Shown: piece by piece, positions 25,420 to 34,283 of the stretch
Layout: the number at the start of each line of letters is the position of its first letter
How positions within the stretch are numbered: the first letter of the stretch is position 1
Source: Gluconobacter potus
GTDB taxonomy: Bacteria > Pseudomonadota > Alphaproteobacteria > Acetobacterales > Acetobacteraceae
Reading direction: 5' to 3'
Assembly (NCBI RefSeq): GCF_015244705.1
Contig: NZ_JABCQF010000001.1
Location: forward strand, 310,001-374,000
Length of the DNA: 64,000 nucleotides
Notes under the pieces: model-generated
The model's database searches: none
What the model was told of the DNA's origin: nothing
What the model saw: the letters and a program-made list of their open reading frames with translations, nothing else
Program-made: the position numbers and the translations under genes

Positions 25420-25908
25420 TCAGCCGCGGCCGCGATAGCCGGGAACGTCCTGCGCGGGAATCCACACGCCCTTCGGCGGTTCACCCGTCTGCCAGAATAC
25501 GTCGATCGGAATGCCGCCGCGCGGATACCAGTAGGCGCCGATGCGCAGCCATTGCGGGTCGAGCAGGGCGACCAGACGTTCGGCAATGGCGATGGAGCAG
25601 TCTTCATGGAAGGCACCATGATTGCGGAAGCTGGTCAGGAAGAGCTTAAGGGACTTGCTCTCCACGATCCATTCGCCGGGGATGTAGTCGATGACGATAT
25701 GCGCGAAATCCGGCTGTCCCGTGACCGGGCAGAGCGACGTGAACTCCGGTGCCGTGAAGCGCACGACATACTGCCGGCCCTGATGCGGGGAAGGGACGCG
25801 CTCGAGGATGGCTTCCTCGGGACTCTGCGGCGTGGTGGTGGCGCGGCCGAGCTGGCTGAGAGCGTCGGTACCGGGTGCGGACGGGCCGGTCGGGTGATGG
25901 TCGGACAT
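25420..25908 (-). CDS. queF: NADPH-dependent 7-cyano-7-deazaguanine (preQ0) reductase
   Basis: A 162-residue short (unimodular, type I) QueF, which reduces preQ0 to preQ1 in queuosine tRNA modification. The catalytic residues are visible in [14 protein letters not shown]60 forms the thioimide and D67 protonates. The QueF motif [16 protein letters not shown] that binds NADPH and the [11 protein letters not shown] segment are both intact. ATG 25908 is preceded by GAGGAATTCCGATC. No preQ1 riboswitch is apparent in the 169 bp up to typA. It heads a two-gene unit with the acetyltransferase. Confidence 0.95.
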   Translation of the reverse strand: MSDHHPTGPSAPGTDALSQLGRATTTPQSPEEAILERVPSPHQGRQYVVRFTAPEFTSLCPVTGQPDFAHIVIDYIPGEWIVESKSLKLFLTSFRNHGAFHEDCSIAIAERLVALLDPQWLRIGAYWYPRGGIPIDVFWQTGEPPKGVWIPAQDVPGYRGRG

Positions 25909-26077
25909 GATCGGAATTCCTCAAAGGGGCAGTGTTTTGTGTGATGTGGCCCAGCTTTCCCGGAGGCTCAAGGCATCTTCAGGACGAAAAGACAGTGACA
26001 GAGTTTGCATATTGGCGGGATTCGGTGCAGAAGACGGCGCAAATCCTCTCTTCGATGCCTCCCGTCTGGAAGACCAA

Positions 26078-27898
26078 ATGGAACTCCGTAATATCGCCAT
26101 CATCGCGCACGTCGATCATGGCAAAACCACGCTGGTTGACGCGCTTCTCAAACAGTCCGGTTCTTTCCGTGACAACCAGCATGTTGCCGACCGCGCCATG
26201 GACAGCAACGACCTCGAGCGCGAGCGTGGCATCACCATTCTCGCCAAGTGCACGTCCGTTGTGTGGAAAGAAACCCGCATTAACATCATCGATACCCCGG
26301 GCCACGCCGATTTCGGTGGTGAGGTCGAGCGTATCCTGAGCATGGTGGATGGCGCGATCATCCTCGTCGATGCCGCTGAAGGCGCGCTGCCGCAGACCAA
26401 GTTCGTGCTTGGCAAGGCGCTGGCCCGTGGCATCCGTCCGATCGTTGTCGTCAACAAGATCGACCGTTCCGACGCCCGTCCGGACGAAGTGCACGAAGAG
26501 ATCTTCGACCTGTTCGCGTCCCTCGGCGCCGACGAGCATCAGCTCGACTTCCCGATGCTTTATGCTTCGGGCCGTCAGGGTTGGGCCGATCTGGAGCTTG
26601 ACGGACCGAAGAAGGATCTGGCTCCGCTGTTCGACCTGGTGCTGCGCCATGTGCCGACGCCGAACGTGGACAAGGACGCACCGTTCGGAATGGTTGCTAC
26701 CATTCTTGAGAGCGACAACTTCCTGGGCCGCATCCTGACGGGTCGTATCGATCAGGGCCGCGCGAAGGTGAACATGCCGGTGCGCGTGCTGCGTCCGGAC
26801 GGCACGATCGTTGAGACCGGCCGTCTGACGAAGCTGCTGTCGTTCCGTGGCCTTGATCGCGTTCCTGTGGAAGAAGCCGAAGCCGGTGACATCGTGGCTG
26901 TGGCCGGTCTGTCCGACGCGACGATTCCCGACACGATCGCCGATCCGTCCATCGACGTGCCGCTGCCGTCGCGTCCGGTTGATCCGCCAACGCTGTCCAT
27001 GACCTTCCGCATCAACGATGGCCCGCTCGGCGGTCGTGAAGGCAAGAAGGTGACGTCGCGCCAGATCCGTGACCGTCTCTTCAAGGAAACCGAAGGCAAC
27101 GTGGCCATCAAGGTCACGGAAAGCCCGGAAAGCGAAGCCTTCGAAGTCGCCGGTCGTGGCGAGCTTCAGCTCGGCGTTCTCATCGAGCAGATGCGTCGCG
27201 AAGGTTTCGAGCTGACGATCGGTCGTCCGCGCGTTCTCTTCCGTGAAAACGAAGAGACCGGTGAGCGTGAAGAGCCGTTCGAAGAAGTTCTGGTGGACGT
27301 GGACGAGCCGTATTCGGGCGTTGTCGTCGAGAAGATGTCCCTGCGTAAGGGCGTCATGCAGGATATGCGTCCGTCCGGTGGCGGAAAAGTCCGTCTGACG
27401 TTCCTGATCCCGTCGCGCGGCCTGATCGGCTATCACGGCGAGTTCCTGACCGACACGCGCGGCACGGGCCTCATGAACCGTCTGTTCCATGGCTATCTGC
27501 CGTATGTCGGTCCGATCGAAGGTCGTCGCAACGGTTCGCTGATCTCGGCTGAAGATGGTCAGACAACGCAGTATGCGCTGTTTGCCCTTCAGGATCGTGG
27601 TACGATGTTCGTCGATGCCGGTGAGAAGATCTACACAGGCATGATCCTGGGTGAGCATTCCCGCGAGAACGACCTCGACATCAACGCGGTTCGTGAAAAG
27701 AAGCTGACCAACATGCGTGCATCAGGCAAGGACGAAGCCCTGCTTCTGACGCCGCCGCGCCGCATGAGCCTTGAGCAGGCCATCGCCTATATCGAAGACG
27801 ATGAGCTGGTCGAAGTCACGCCGTCTGCCATCCGGATCCGCAAGCGTTACCTGGATCCGCACGAGCGCAAGCGTGCTTCCAAGTCCCGCGAAGGCTGA
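26078..27898 (+). CDS. typA: Ribosome-associated translational GTPase TypA/BipA
   Basis: A 606-residue EF-G-like GTPase that binds 70S ribosomes and assists 50S assembly and stress adaptation. The protein starts MELRNIAIIAHVDHGKTTL (G1 loop). Then come the switch region RERGITILAKCTSV, DTPGHADFGGEVER (G3), VVNKIDRSDARPDE (G4), the beta-barrel domain II, two EF-G-like domains and the BipA-specific C-terminal domain ending around residue 606. ATG 26078 follows GGAAGACCA; the 57-codon upstream extension is rejected because it is not BipA-like. Codon use is strongly biased, as expected for a highly expressed gene. A terminator follows. Confidence 0.96.
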   Translation: MELRNIAIIAHVDHGKTTLVDALLKQSGSFRDNQHVADRAMDSNDLERERGITILAKCTSVVWKETRINIIDTPGHADFGGEVERILSMVDGAIILVDAAEGALPQTKFVLGKALARGIRPIVVVNKIDRSDARPDEVHEEIFDLFASLGADEHQLDFPMLYASGRQGWADLELDGPKKDLAPLFDLVLRHVPTPNVDKDAPFGMVATILESDNFLGRILTGRIDQGRAKVNMPVRVLRPDGTIVETGRLTKLLSFRGLDRVPVEEAEAGDIVAVAGLSDATIPDTIADPSIDVPLPSRPVDPPTLSMTFRINDGPLGGREGKKVTSRQIRDRLFKETEGNVAIKVTESPESEAFEVAGRGELQLGVLIEQMRREGFELTIGRPRVLFRENEETGEREEPFEEVLVDVDEPYSGVVVEKMSLRKGVMQDMRPSGGGKVRLTFLIPSRGLIGYHGEFLTDTRGTGLMNRLFHGYLPYVGPIEGRRNGSLISAEDGQTTQYALFALQDRGTMFVDAGEKIYTGMILGEHSRENDLDINAVREKKLTNMRASGKDEALLLTPPRRMSLEQAIAYIEDDELVEVTPSAIRIRKRYLDPHERKRASKSREG

Positions 27899-27926
27899 TC
27901 CGTCCTTTTCAGGGCCGGTTTGAAGG

Positions 27927-27964
27927 AAAAGGCGTGTCCCGGAGTTCCGGAACACGCCTTTTTT
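27927..27964 (+). terminator. Intrinsic terminator of typA
   Basis: Stem AAAAGGCGTGT / ACACGCCTTTT with an inner CCGGAGTTCCGG, followed by six T residues, 29 bp after the typA stop. Confidence 0.9.
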
Positions 27965-28149
27965 CATGGGCGCATAATGGAGTTTGTCTGAATTGAGGCG
28001 TCTTTGTGTATTGCACGGATACGGGACTGAAATTTCATAAAGTTAATGCGCGACCCTGCCAGACAGGAATGATAATGTTGCAGTCAAGGCCACTTCGGGG
28101 AAACTGAACGCTGGCTTGTCTTTATTCTGTTGTGGAGCTCCGTTTCCAG

Positions 28150-28434
28150 ATGCGTCTTTTCAACCTCTCCCTGATCGCTGCCGTTTCCGCCCTGGCCCTG
28201 ACGGCTGCTCCGGCGTTCGCCGATCCCACCACGACTGCTGCTCCCGCTGCGCCTGCCGCTGAAGCTCCCGCGGCTCCGGCTGCCGAAGCTGCACCTGCCG
28301 CCGAGTCCGATGCTGCCACGGAGACGGGCACGAAGAAGCATCACGGCAAGAAGCACCACCACAAGCACAAGCACCACAAGAAGACCTCCGCTGCCACGGA
28401 TGCCGCTCCGACCGAAGCTGCTCCGTCCAACTGA
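28150..28434 (+). CDS. Secreted Ala/Pro-rich protein with a Lys/His-rich segment (94 aa)
   Basis: I do not recognise a family. A clear signal peptide (MRLFNLSLIAAVSALALTAA, cleavage near AFA) leads into low-complexity repeats of AAPAAPAAEAP type, then KKHHGKKHHHKHKHHKK (about residues 62-78) and a short Thr/Ala/Pro tail. The His/Lys block could bind metal ions (Ni, Zn, Cu) or polyanions; this is inference from composition. The start is ATG 28150, with GGAG 14 bp upstream. It is flanked by terminators on both sides, so it is a monocistronic gene. The 250 bp before it hold no other gene. Confidence 0.7.
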   Translation: MRLFNLSLIAAVSALALTAAPAFADPTTTAAPAAPAAEAPAAPAAEAAPAAESDAATETGTKKHHGKKHHHKHKHHKKTSAATDAAPTEAAPSN

Positions 28435-28475
28435 GGATATGTTTTCCGGCCTTTCACAGGGCCACAGGACACGGA

Positions 28476-28509
28476 ACGGGGTCTGCTCAGGCAGGCCCCG
28501 TTTTTTTTT
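28476..28509 (+). terminator. Intrinsic terminator of the Ala/His-rich protein gene
   Basis: Stem ACGGGGTCTGC / GCAGGCCCCGT with one G-T pair and loop TCAG, followed by T8, 41 bp after the stop codon. Confidence 0.9.
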
Positions 28510-28582
28510 ATGACTCCGTCAGATTTCGGGGCGGGTTTTGCAGGCATTTGCATGTGCTCTCGCCCCTCACTACGCTGCTGGC

Positions 28583-30706
28583 ATGACGTCCTGTCTTCTG
28601 AGCTTCCATGGGTCGATTGTCGCGCGGCGCGGGTTCTCGCTGTCTCTGGCGTCTTTGCCCGATGTGATCGCGGGGGTGGTGGATCCCGTCCCGCTGACCG
28701 GGAATGGCGGTCTCATGGAGCTTCTGCCGATCGATCCATCCGGGGGGCGTCTCCTGTATGCGGTGCGTGCCGGGAATGTCTTTCTGACAGCGGCGCCGGA
28801 GCGTGGATGTGGCACCGCATCGCAGATCCAGGGTTGGGAGCAGTTCCTCGCTCTGCCGGTCGCGCGCCTGCCGGAACTGCAGCGGCTGGTATCGCGTCCC
28901 TGGCATGTTGCTGCTGAACCCTTTTCGGTTCTGCGCCCTGCGATACAGGATTTCCAGCTCCGGGTCGGGGACTGGGCGGTTGCTCTGGAAACGCTCAATG
29001 TGCAGGCGCAGGAAGACGGGTCCGTTCTTCTGGCAGGCAAAAATGCGTCTCCCCTTCGGCTGGAGCCCTGTCCGTCACCTGAGGTGGTGGCTCTTCTGGA
29101 AGACGTCCGCAACGTTGTGCGGCGCGGAGATCAGGCGCCCTGGGCCCGTATCCGGGATTCGTTTGCGAGTCTTCAGTCGGAGACCTCCAAGGTTGCCCTG
29201 TATCCCGAGGATCTGTCCCGCCTGCGATATCTGGCGCTGATCTGTGTGGACTGCGGCGAGCTGGCGCTGGCGGAACGTGCGCTGGAACTGGCGCGTCGGG
29301 CCGATGATGGCGCGGACATGCTGTATTTCTTGGCTCTTCTGGCAATGCGCTGCGGTCATCACGTCCGGGCGGCTGACCTGCTGCATGGTGCCCTGCTGAA
29401 GCGCTTCCCGGAGGGCAACATTCCGCAGCGGACGCAGGATCTCGATGCACGGCTGCGTCAGGGTGAAAACGCCCTGTTCCTGGTGCCGGGTCTTCTGCGG
29501 CATCTCCGTCTGACGCCCTTTGACGTGCTGTTCGAACGGGTTCTGACGCCTATGCCACTTGCGGAACGGGACGGGTGGGACATTCGGCAGACTTATGGAC
29601 ATCGCTTCGAGGAGACGTCCCTGCGTCTTGGGGAAAAACCCCGCCAGGCCCTGCTGGAACTGGACCGGCGTTTTAACGGGGACAGTTACTGGAATGCTCT
29701 TTGCAGCGGGCATCAGTTTTGGCTCGCGGGCAATGCGGATGCGGCCGACAGCCAGTATGCGGTGGCCAAAGCCTTGGCCATTCGGACCGGGCTCATGCCG
29801 ATCCACTATAACTGTGGCGTGCTGTCCTGGCTGGGTGGGGCCGCGCGTGAGGGTATGGAGCAGCCGGTTCCTGACCGTCTGGGCATGGGGGAATGGCACT
29901 GGGAGGCCAGTGTTGCTCCCGGCGATGTCCCGGGTGCTCAGCCGCCAGCGCTCTGTCTCGTTTTCGGATGCGATGCCGGGTATGTCCGCTTTCTCCCCAA
30001 GCTCCTGCTGTCGCTGCTCAGGGTTTGTGCTACTCGCCTGGACCCGGCATTCCGGATCCGGCTGTGTCTGGGGATCGATACGCCGACGCCGGAGCAGCTT
30101 GCGTTCATGCGCGAACTGGTCGATGCCCTCGCGCAAAGGGATTTCGGTCTCGATATCACTCTGGCGCATGGACAGCTTACATGGCGCGATGCCGCGACCT
30201 ATACGGCGATCCGCTATCTGATGTTGCCCGAAGTAGTACGGCGCTATGCCTGCCCGGTCATCACCGCGGATTGTGACGGTTATTTCCCCGATGACTTCCT
30301 GGCGCTGTTTGATGATCTCAGGAATACCGCTGATTACGGTTTCCGGCTTTATGCCTATAACCATGAAGGACGCCAGACTTTTGGCGAGCCCTGGGGGTTT
30401 GGCGCGGGGATTTCATGGTTCGGGGAAGCTGACAGGCTGCCGGAGATCGCGGCGTTCCTGCATGATTATCTGCAGGTCGCCTATGACCCTGCCAATCCGA
30501 CGAACTGGTGCATTGACCAGTGCGCGCTCGTCCAGTCTTTCCGGCGGTTCGTGGTGCCGCACTGGAGTGATCTGGGGATCAGGTTCATGGATGAAGGCAC
30601 GCCGCTGATGGTCATGCCGCATCATGTGGGCGGCAAGGACGAACTCCTGCGCCGGGACGGGACCGTCTCGATGCAGGATGTCCAGGCGTTCCTCTCCCGT
30701 CCGTAA
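28583..30706 (+). CDS. Unassigned 707-aa protein: TPR-like middle and GT-A glycosyltransferase-like C-terminus
   Basis: I cannot assign this protein to a named family. Residues 1-170 are unrecognised. About 214-275 look like two TPR repeats (YLALICVDCGELALAERAL, FLALLAMRCGHHVRAADLL). From about residue 450 the pattern resembles a GT-A nucleotide-sugar fold: LCLVFGCDAGYVRFLPKLLL, then VITADCDGYFPDDF with a DxD-like D563-C-D565, and NWCIDQCAL (W642, D645), as in acceptor-side loops of GT8-like enzymes. No signal peptide is seen. The start is ATG 28583; a TTG 45 bp upstream is the alternative, and neither has a good ribosome-binding site. It stands alone between a terminator and convergent dadA. 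A cytoplasmic glycosyltransferase acting on protein or lipid is my best guess. Confidence 0.75.
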   Translation: MTSCLLSFHGSIVARRGFSLSLASLPDVIAGVVDPVPLTGNGGLMELLPIDPSGGRLLYAVRAGNVFLTAAPERGCGTASQIQGWEQFLALPVARLPELQRLVSRPWHVAAEPFSVLRPAIQDFQLRVGDWAVALETLNVQAQEDGSVLLAGKNASPLRLEPCPSPEVVALLEDVRNVVRRGDQAPWARIRDSFASLQSETSKVALYPEDLSRLRYLALICVDCGELALAERALELARRADDGADMLYFLALLAMRCGHHVRAADLLHGALLKRFPEGNIPQRTQDLDARLRQGENALFLVPGLLRHLRLTPFDVLFERVLTPMPLAERDGWDIRQTYGHRFEETSLRLGEKPRQALLELDRRFNGDSYWNALCSGHQFWLAGNADAADSQYAVAKALAIRTGLMPIHYNCGVLSWLGGAAREGMEQPVPDRLGMGEWHWEASVAPGDVPGAQPPALCLVFGCDAGYVRFLPKLLLSLLRVCATRLDPAFRIRLCLGIDTPTPEQLAFMRELVDALAQRDFGLDITLAHGQLTWRDAATYTAIRYLMLPEVVRRYACPVITADCDGYFPDDFLALFDDLRNTADYGFRLYAYNHEGRQTFGEPWGFGAGISWFGEADRLPEIAAFLHDYLQVAYDPANPTNWCIDQCALVQSFRRFVVPHWSDLGIRFMDEGTPLMVMPHHVGGKDELLRRDGTVSMQDVQAFLSRP

Positions 30707-30729
30707 GACCCAACGGACGGGAGCGTGTC

Positions 30730-31986
30730 TCAGACGCCGTAGCGGTCTAGCGACAGGTCGAGGGACGGAATGGCCGTCTGGCGGCTGGAGATCTGGTCCG
30801 CGACGATCTGGCCGGAGCCTGCCGCCATCGTCCAGCCCAGCGTGCCATGGCCGGTGTTGAGCCACAGATTGCCGTAGCGCGGGGAGGGGCCGACGATCGG
30901 CGTGCCGTCCGGGGTGCAGGGACGCAGGCCCGTCCAGTATTTCGCGGACGACAGGTCGCCGCCGCCATACATCTCGCTGAAGGACAGCTCCAGCGTCTCG
31001 CGACGGTCCGGGCTGAGGCGCAGGTTGAAGCCGTTCAGCTCGGCCGTGCCGCCGATGCGGATGCGGTCGCCAAGGCGCGTGATGGCGACCTTGTACGTCT
31101 CGTCATTGACGGTCGAGACCGGGGCGCGGCTTTCATCCGTGATCGGCATGGTCAGGGAGTAGCCCTTGACCGGATAGATCGGCAGACGCAGTTCCAGCGG
31201 CTTGAGGAAGCGCGGTGAATAGCTGCCGAGCGCCAGAACATAGCGATCGGCGGTCATACGGCCGGCGCTGGTGCGGATGCTGACGATGGCATCGCTGGCA
31301 GCTTCCAGAGCCTCGATATTGACGCCGAGATGGAACTTCACGCCCTTCTCTTCGGCCATCTTGGCCAGACGGCGCGTGAAGAGATGCGCATCGCCCGTCT
31401 GGTCACCCGGCAGCAGCAGGCCGCCCTTGAGCAGGTGCCGCGCATGGGCAAGGCCGGGCTCGCGGGCAAGGATCTCGTCCACGGTCAGCAGCTTGTGCTC
31501 GACGCCGCTTTCGGCCAGCAGGCGCATGTCTTCGGCGGCGTATTCGATCTGGCTGTCGGTGCGGAACAGCTGGATCAGACCCTTCTGCGCACCGTCATAG
31601 GTGATGCCGGTGTCCGCACGTAGGGCGTCCAGACGGTCACGCGCATATTCCGCGATCCGCAGCATCCGGCCCTTGTTGATGTCATAGGCCTTTTCGGTGC
31701 AGTTCATGAGCAGTTCGCCCATGAAGCGGAACATGGCCGTATCGAAGCGCGGACGGATCACGAGCGGGCTGTGCTTCTCGAACATCCACTTCGCGGCCTT
31801 GAACGGCAGTCCCGGCATGGCCCAGGGGGTGGAATAGCCCGGAGAGACCTGACCCGCATTGGCAAAGGACGTTTCCAGGCCCACACCCGGCTGGCGGTCG
31901 ATAACTTCGACTTCGTGGCCTTCCTGAGCGAGATACCAGGCCGTTGTCACGCCGATGACGCCGGCGCCCATAACGATGACTTTCAT
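30730..31986 (-). CDS. dadA: D-amino acid dehydrogenase
   Basis: A 418-residue FAD-dependent DAO-family enzyme that oxidatively deaminates D-amino acids (D-alanine in particular) to ketoacids, feeding electrons to the respiratory chain. The N-terminus MKVIVMGAGVIGVTTAWYLA is the dinucleotide-binding fold. Next come QVSPGYSTPWAMPG, the segment FKAAKWMFEKHSPL, and the C-terminal GTPIVGPSPRYGNLWLN and HGTLGWTMAAGSGQ contacts of DadA. ATG 31986 is preceded by CAGGACAGAT; an in-frame start at 32031 is rejected. No alanine racemase gene is adjacent. It is convergent with the TPR/glycosyltransferase-like gene. Confidence 0.93.
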   Translation of the reverse strand: MKVIVMGAGVIGVTTAWYLAQEGHEVEVIDRQPGVGLETSFANAGQVSPGYSTPWAMPGLPFKAAKWMFEKHSPLVIRPRFDTAMFRFMGELLMNCTEKAYDINKGRMLRIAEYARDRLDALRADTGITYDGAQKGLIQLFRTDSQIEYAAEDMRLLAESGVEHKLLTVDEILAREPGLAHARHLLKGGLLLPGDQTGDAHLFTRRLAKMAEEKGVKFHLGVNIEALEAASDAIVSIRTSAGRMTADRYVLALGSYSPRFLKPLELRLPIYPVKGYSLTMPITDESRAPVSTVNDETYKVAITRLGDRIRIGGTAELNGFNLRLSPDRRETLELSFSEMYGGGDLSSAKYWTGLRPCTPDGTPIVGPSPRYGNLWLNTGHGTLGWTMAAGSGQIVADQISSRQTAIPSLDLSLDRYGV

Positions 31987-32076
31987 ATCTGTCCTGCTGT
32001 GTTGTCGTTCGTGAAACCGCCCTGAAGCCATGAAAGTCAGCTCAGCGCTGCGAAAAAACTGTCCCGTCTTGCTCCG

Positions 32077-33099
32077 TCAGCCCGGCACGCCCTTGCTCGT
32101 CGAATATTCGAAATGCAGGGCCGTGTCGGGATGGACGATGGTATGGATGGCATGGGCCGCCATGGCGCCTTCGGAGAAGCCCTGAAGGATCAGCTTCAGC
32201 TTGCCCGGATAGGTCGCCACGTCCCCGATCGCGAAAATGCCCGGCGTGCTGCTCTCGAGCGTGGCCGGGGTGACAGGGACGGTGTTGCGATGCGTGTCCA
32301 GCCCCCAGAGCGCGATCGGCCCCAGATCGGTGGACAGGCCATAGAACGGCAGAAGCGCATCGGCCTCGATATGCCGGGACGTGCCTTCAAGTGTCGTGAC
32401 TTCCACGGTCGAGAGCACACCGTCCATGCCGTGCAGGGCATGGAGCTGATAGGGCACGACCTTCTCGATCTTGCCAGCCGCAATCTGCTGTTCGATGCGC
32501 GAAAGCGTCTCGGGCGCCCCACGGAAGCGGTCCCGGCGATGCAGCAGATAGACCTGAGCAGCCACTTCGGAGAGGGACAGCGCCCAGTCCAGCGCGGAAT
32601 CGCCACCGCCTGCGACCACGACGCGCTTGCCCGCAAAATCAACGCGTTTCTTGACGTAATACTGCACGGCCCCCGTGCGCTCATAGGCTTCAAGCCCGTC
32701 GAGCGGCGGACGGTTCGGCCCGAATGCACCTGCACCGGCTGCGATGATGATGGCCCTGGCGGTGATGACGTCGCCCCGTGCGGTCTTCAATGTGAACGCC
32801 CCGCGCTGGCCTTCCAGCGTCTCGACCCGCGAGCCCAGCAGGCGCGGCACGTCGAACGGTGCGATCTGCTGTTCGAGCGCCTCGATCAGGGCGCCGCCTT
32901 CGATGGCGGGATGGGCCGGGATGTCGTAGATCGGTTTTTCCGGGTAGAGCGCCGCACATTGTCCGCCTACGCTGTCGAGCGCGTCGATCAGGACGCAGGA
33001 CAGCTTGAGCATGCCACATTCGAATGCGGCGAAGAGGGCGGTCGGACCGGCGCCGACAATCGCGACATCGGTGTTGAGGGTTTGAGGTGCAGTCGTCAT
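32077..33099 (-). CDS. Ferredoxin/flavodoxin-NADP+ reductase, thioredoxin-reductase-like type
   Basis: A 340-residue flavoprotein of the YumC type: FAD motif VAIVGAGPTALFAAFECG, NADP motif VVVAGGGDSALDWAL, and the C-terminal FAIGDVATYPGKLKLILQGF. The thioredoxin reductase active-site CxxC is absent, which separates it from TrxB and fits ferredoxin-NADP reductase of alphaproteobacteria and Bacillus. ATG 33099 (MTTAPQ) has ACAGGTC upstream; M at 33111 is possible, while starts further upstream run into the divergent glycosyltransferase gene. The reaction is electron exchange between NADPH and ferredoxin or flavodoxin. Confidence 0.88.
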   Translation of the reverse strand: MTTAPQTLNTDVAIVGAGPTALFAAFECGMLKLSCVLIDALDSVGGQCAALYPEKPIYDIPAHPAIEGGALIEALEQQIAPFDVPRLLGSRVETLEGQRGAFTLKTARGDVITARAIIIAAGAGAFGPNRPPLDGLEAYERTGAVQYYVKKRVDFAGKRVVVAGGGDSALDWALSLSEVAAQVYLLHRRDRFRGAPETLSRIEQQIAAGKIEKVVPYQLHALHGMDGVLSTVEVTTLEGTSRHIEADALLPFYGLSTDLGPIALWGLDTHRNTVPVTPATLESSTPGIFAIGDVATYPGKLKLILQGFSEGAMAAHAIHTIVHPDTALHFEYSTSKGVPG

Positions 33100-33140
33100 G
33101 ACCTGTTTCATAATCGGTTTGAAGAGGTTGGGGTAGGGCA

Positions 33141-34220
33141 TTGAAGGCACGATATGCGTTTGTAATTCAGGATCTCAAAGGCCTCGGCGGCACTGAACGC
33201 TCGGCCTGTGCCGTCATGAACGGGCTGGTCCGTCAGGGCTGTGAGGTGCGGCTGGTGGAACTCGTCGGGGCGGGGGCTCCGGCCTTTCCGCTGTCGCCCG
33301 AAATCGCCGTCTCGTCCCTGTTCGACCGGCCGGTGAAGATCTTCAATTCCTGGTTCCGCATCGTCTGGCGGCTGTCCCGTCTGCTGAAACGGGAGAAGAT
33401 CGACACGCTGGTGGTGGTGGAGTCCACTCATGCGCTCTACGGCGTGGCGGCCGCACGGCTTGCGGGCGTGCGCTGTGTCGTGTGGGAGCATTTCAACTTC
33501 AACGTGACGCTGAACCGCCGCAAACGCGTCTGGGGACGGCAGATCGCCGCGCGCTGGGCCGATGATGTCGTTGTCCTGACCCAGCGGGACACGGCGCTGT
33601 GGCGTGAAGGCACGACGGTCCGGGCGCGCCTGACCGCCATTCCGAACATGGCGCCGCCCGTGACGGACAGACCGTATCCTCAAGCGTCCCGTCTGGTTCT
33701 GGCGGCGGGGCGGCTGACCGAACAGAAGGGCTACGACCTGCTGCTTCAGGCCTGGCGGATCGTGGAGCAGGATCCGCGAAGTGCCGGCTGGGAGCTTCTG
33801 ATCCGGGGGGACGGACCCGACCGTGAGGCCCTGCTTCAGCAGACGCTGGGACTGCATCATGTGACGATTGCGCCCGCAACCGGGGGCATCGATGCTGACT
33901 ATGCCCGGGCCGCTCTGTTCGTGGCGTCCTCGCGTTATGAGGGTCTGCCGATGGTGCTGCTCGAAGCCATGGCGGCCGGGGTGCCGGTCGTGGCGTTTGA
34001 CTGTGAGACCGGGCCAGCGGAAATCGTGCGCGATGGCGAGACCGGGTTTCTGGTTCCGCCCGAAGAGCCCGAGGCTCTCGCGGTTGCCCTGCTGGAACTG
34101 ATGGGCGCTTCTGAGCAACGCCTAAGCATGTCGGACAAGGCGCGGCAGCGGGCGGCGGAGTTTCAGGAACGCTCCGTCATGGCGCGGTGGAAGACGCTGC
34201 TTCAGCACATGTCTGGCTGA
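33141..34220 (+). CDS. Glycosyltransferase family 4 (GT-B) protein
   Basis: A 359-residue cytoplasmic or membrane-associated glycosyltransferase. The N-terminal donor-loop region has DLKGLGGTERSACAVMNGL. The C-terminal domain has AAGRLTEQKGYDLLLQAW, the nucleotide-contacting RGDGPDREAL and the E-x7-E motif in SRYEGLPMVLLEAMAAGVP. This is typical of enzymes building exopolysaccharide or lipopolysaccharide sugar chains. The start is TTG 33141 behind GGGGTAGGGCA, chosen because the ribosome-binding site is strong and the protein begins correctly. It diverges from the FNR gene (41 bp apart). No sugar-polymer cluster surrounds it, so the acceptor is unknown. Confidence 0.88.
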   Translation: MKARYAFVIQDLKGLGGTERSACAVMNGLVRQGCEVRLVELVGAGAPAFPLSPEIAVSSLFDRPVKIFNSWFRIVWRLSRLLKREKIDTLVVVESTHALYGVAAARLAGVRCVVWEHFNFNVTLNRRKRVWGRQIAARWADDVVVLTQRDTALWREGTTVRARLTAIPNMAPPVTDRPYPQASRLVLAAGRLTEQKGYDLLLQAWRIVEQDPRSAGWELLIRGDGPDREALLQQTLGLHHVTIAPATGGIDADYARAALFVASSRYEGLPMVLLEAMAAGVPVVAFDCETGPAEIVRDGETGFLVPPEEPEALAVALLELMGASEQRLSMSDKARQRAAEFQERSVMARWKTLLQHMSG

Positions 34221-34283
34221 ACGGGCGCCGATGTTCCCCAAACGTGCTTGCTGGCACACGGCAGTCGGGCCACATTGGGCTCC

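Noticed and set aside
25909-26077. preQ1 riboswitch in front of queF
   Set aside because: The minus-strand leader lacks the short H-type pseudoknot pattern of preQ1 classes.
25979-27658. 559-codon open frame opposite typA
   Set aside because: Antisense shadow of a highly biased gene; no domain pattern.
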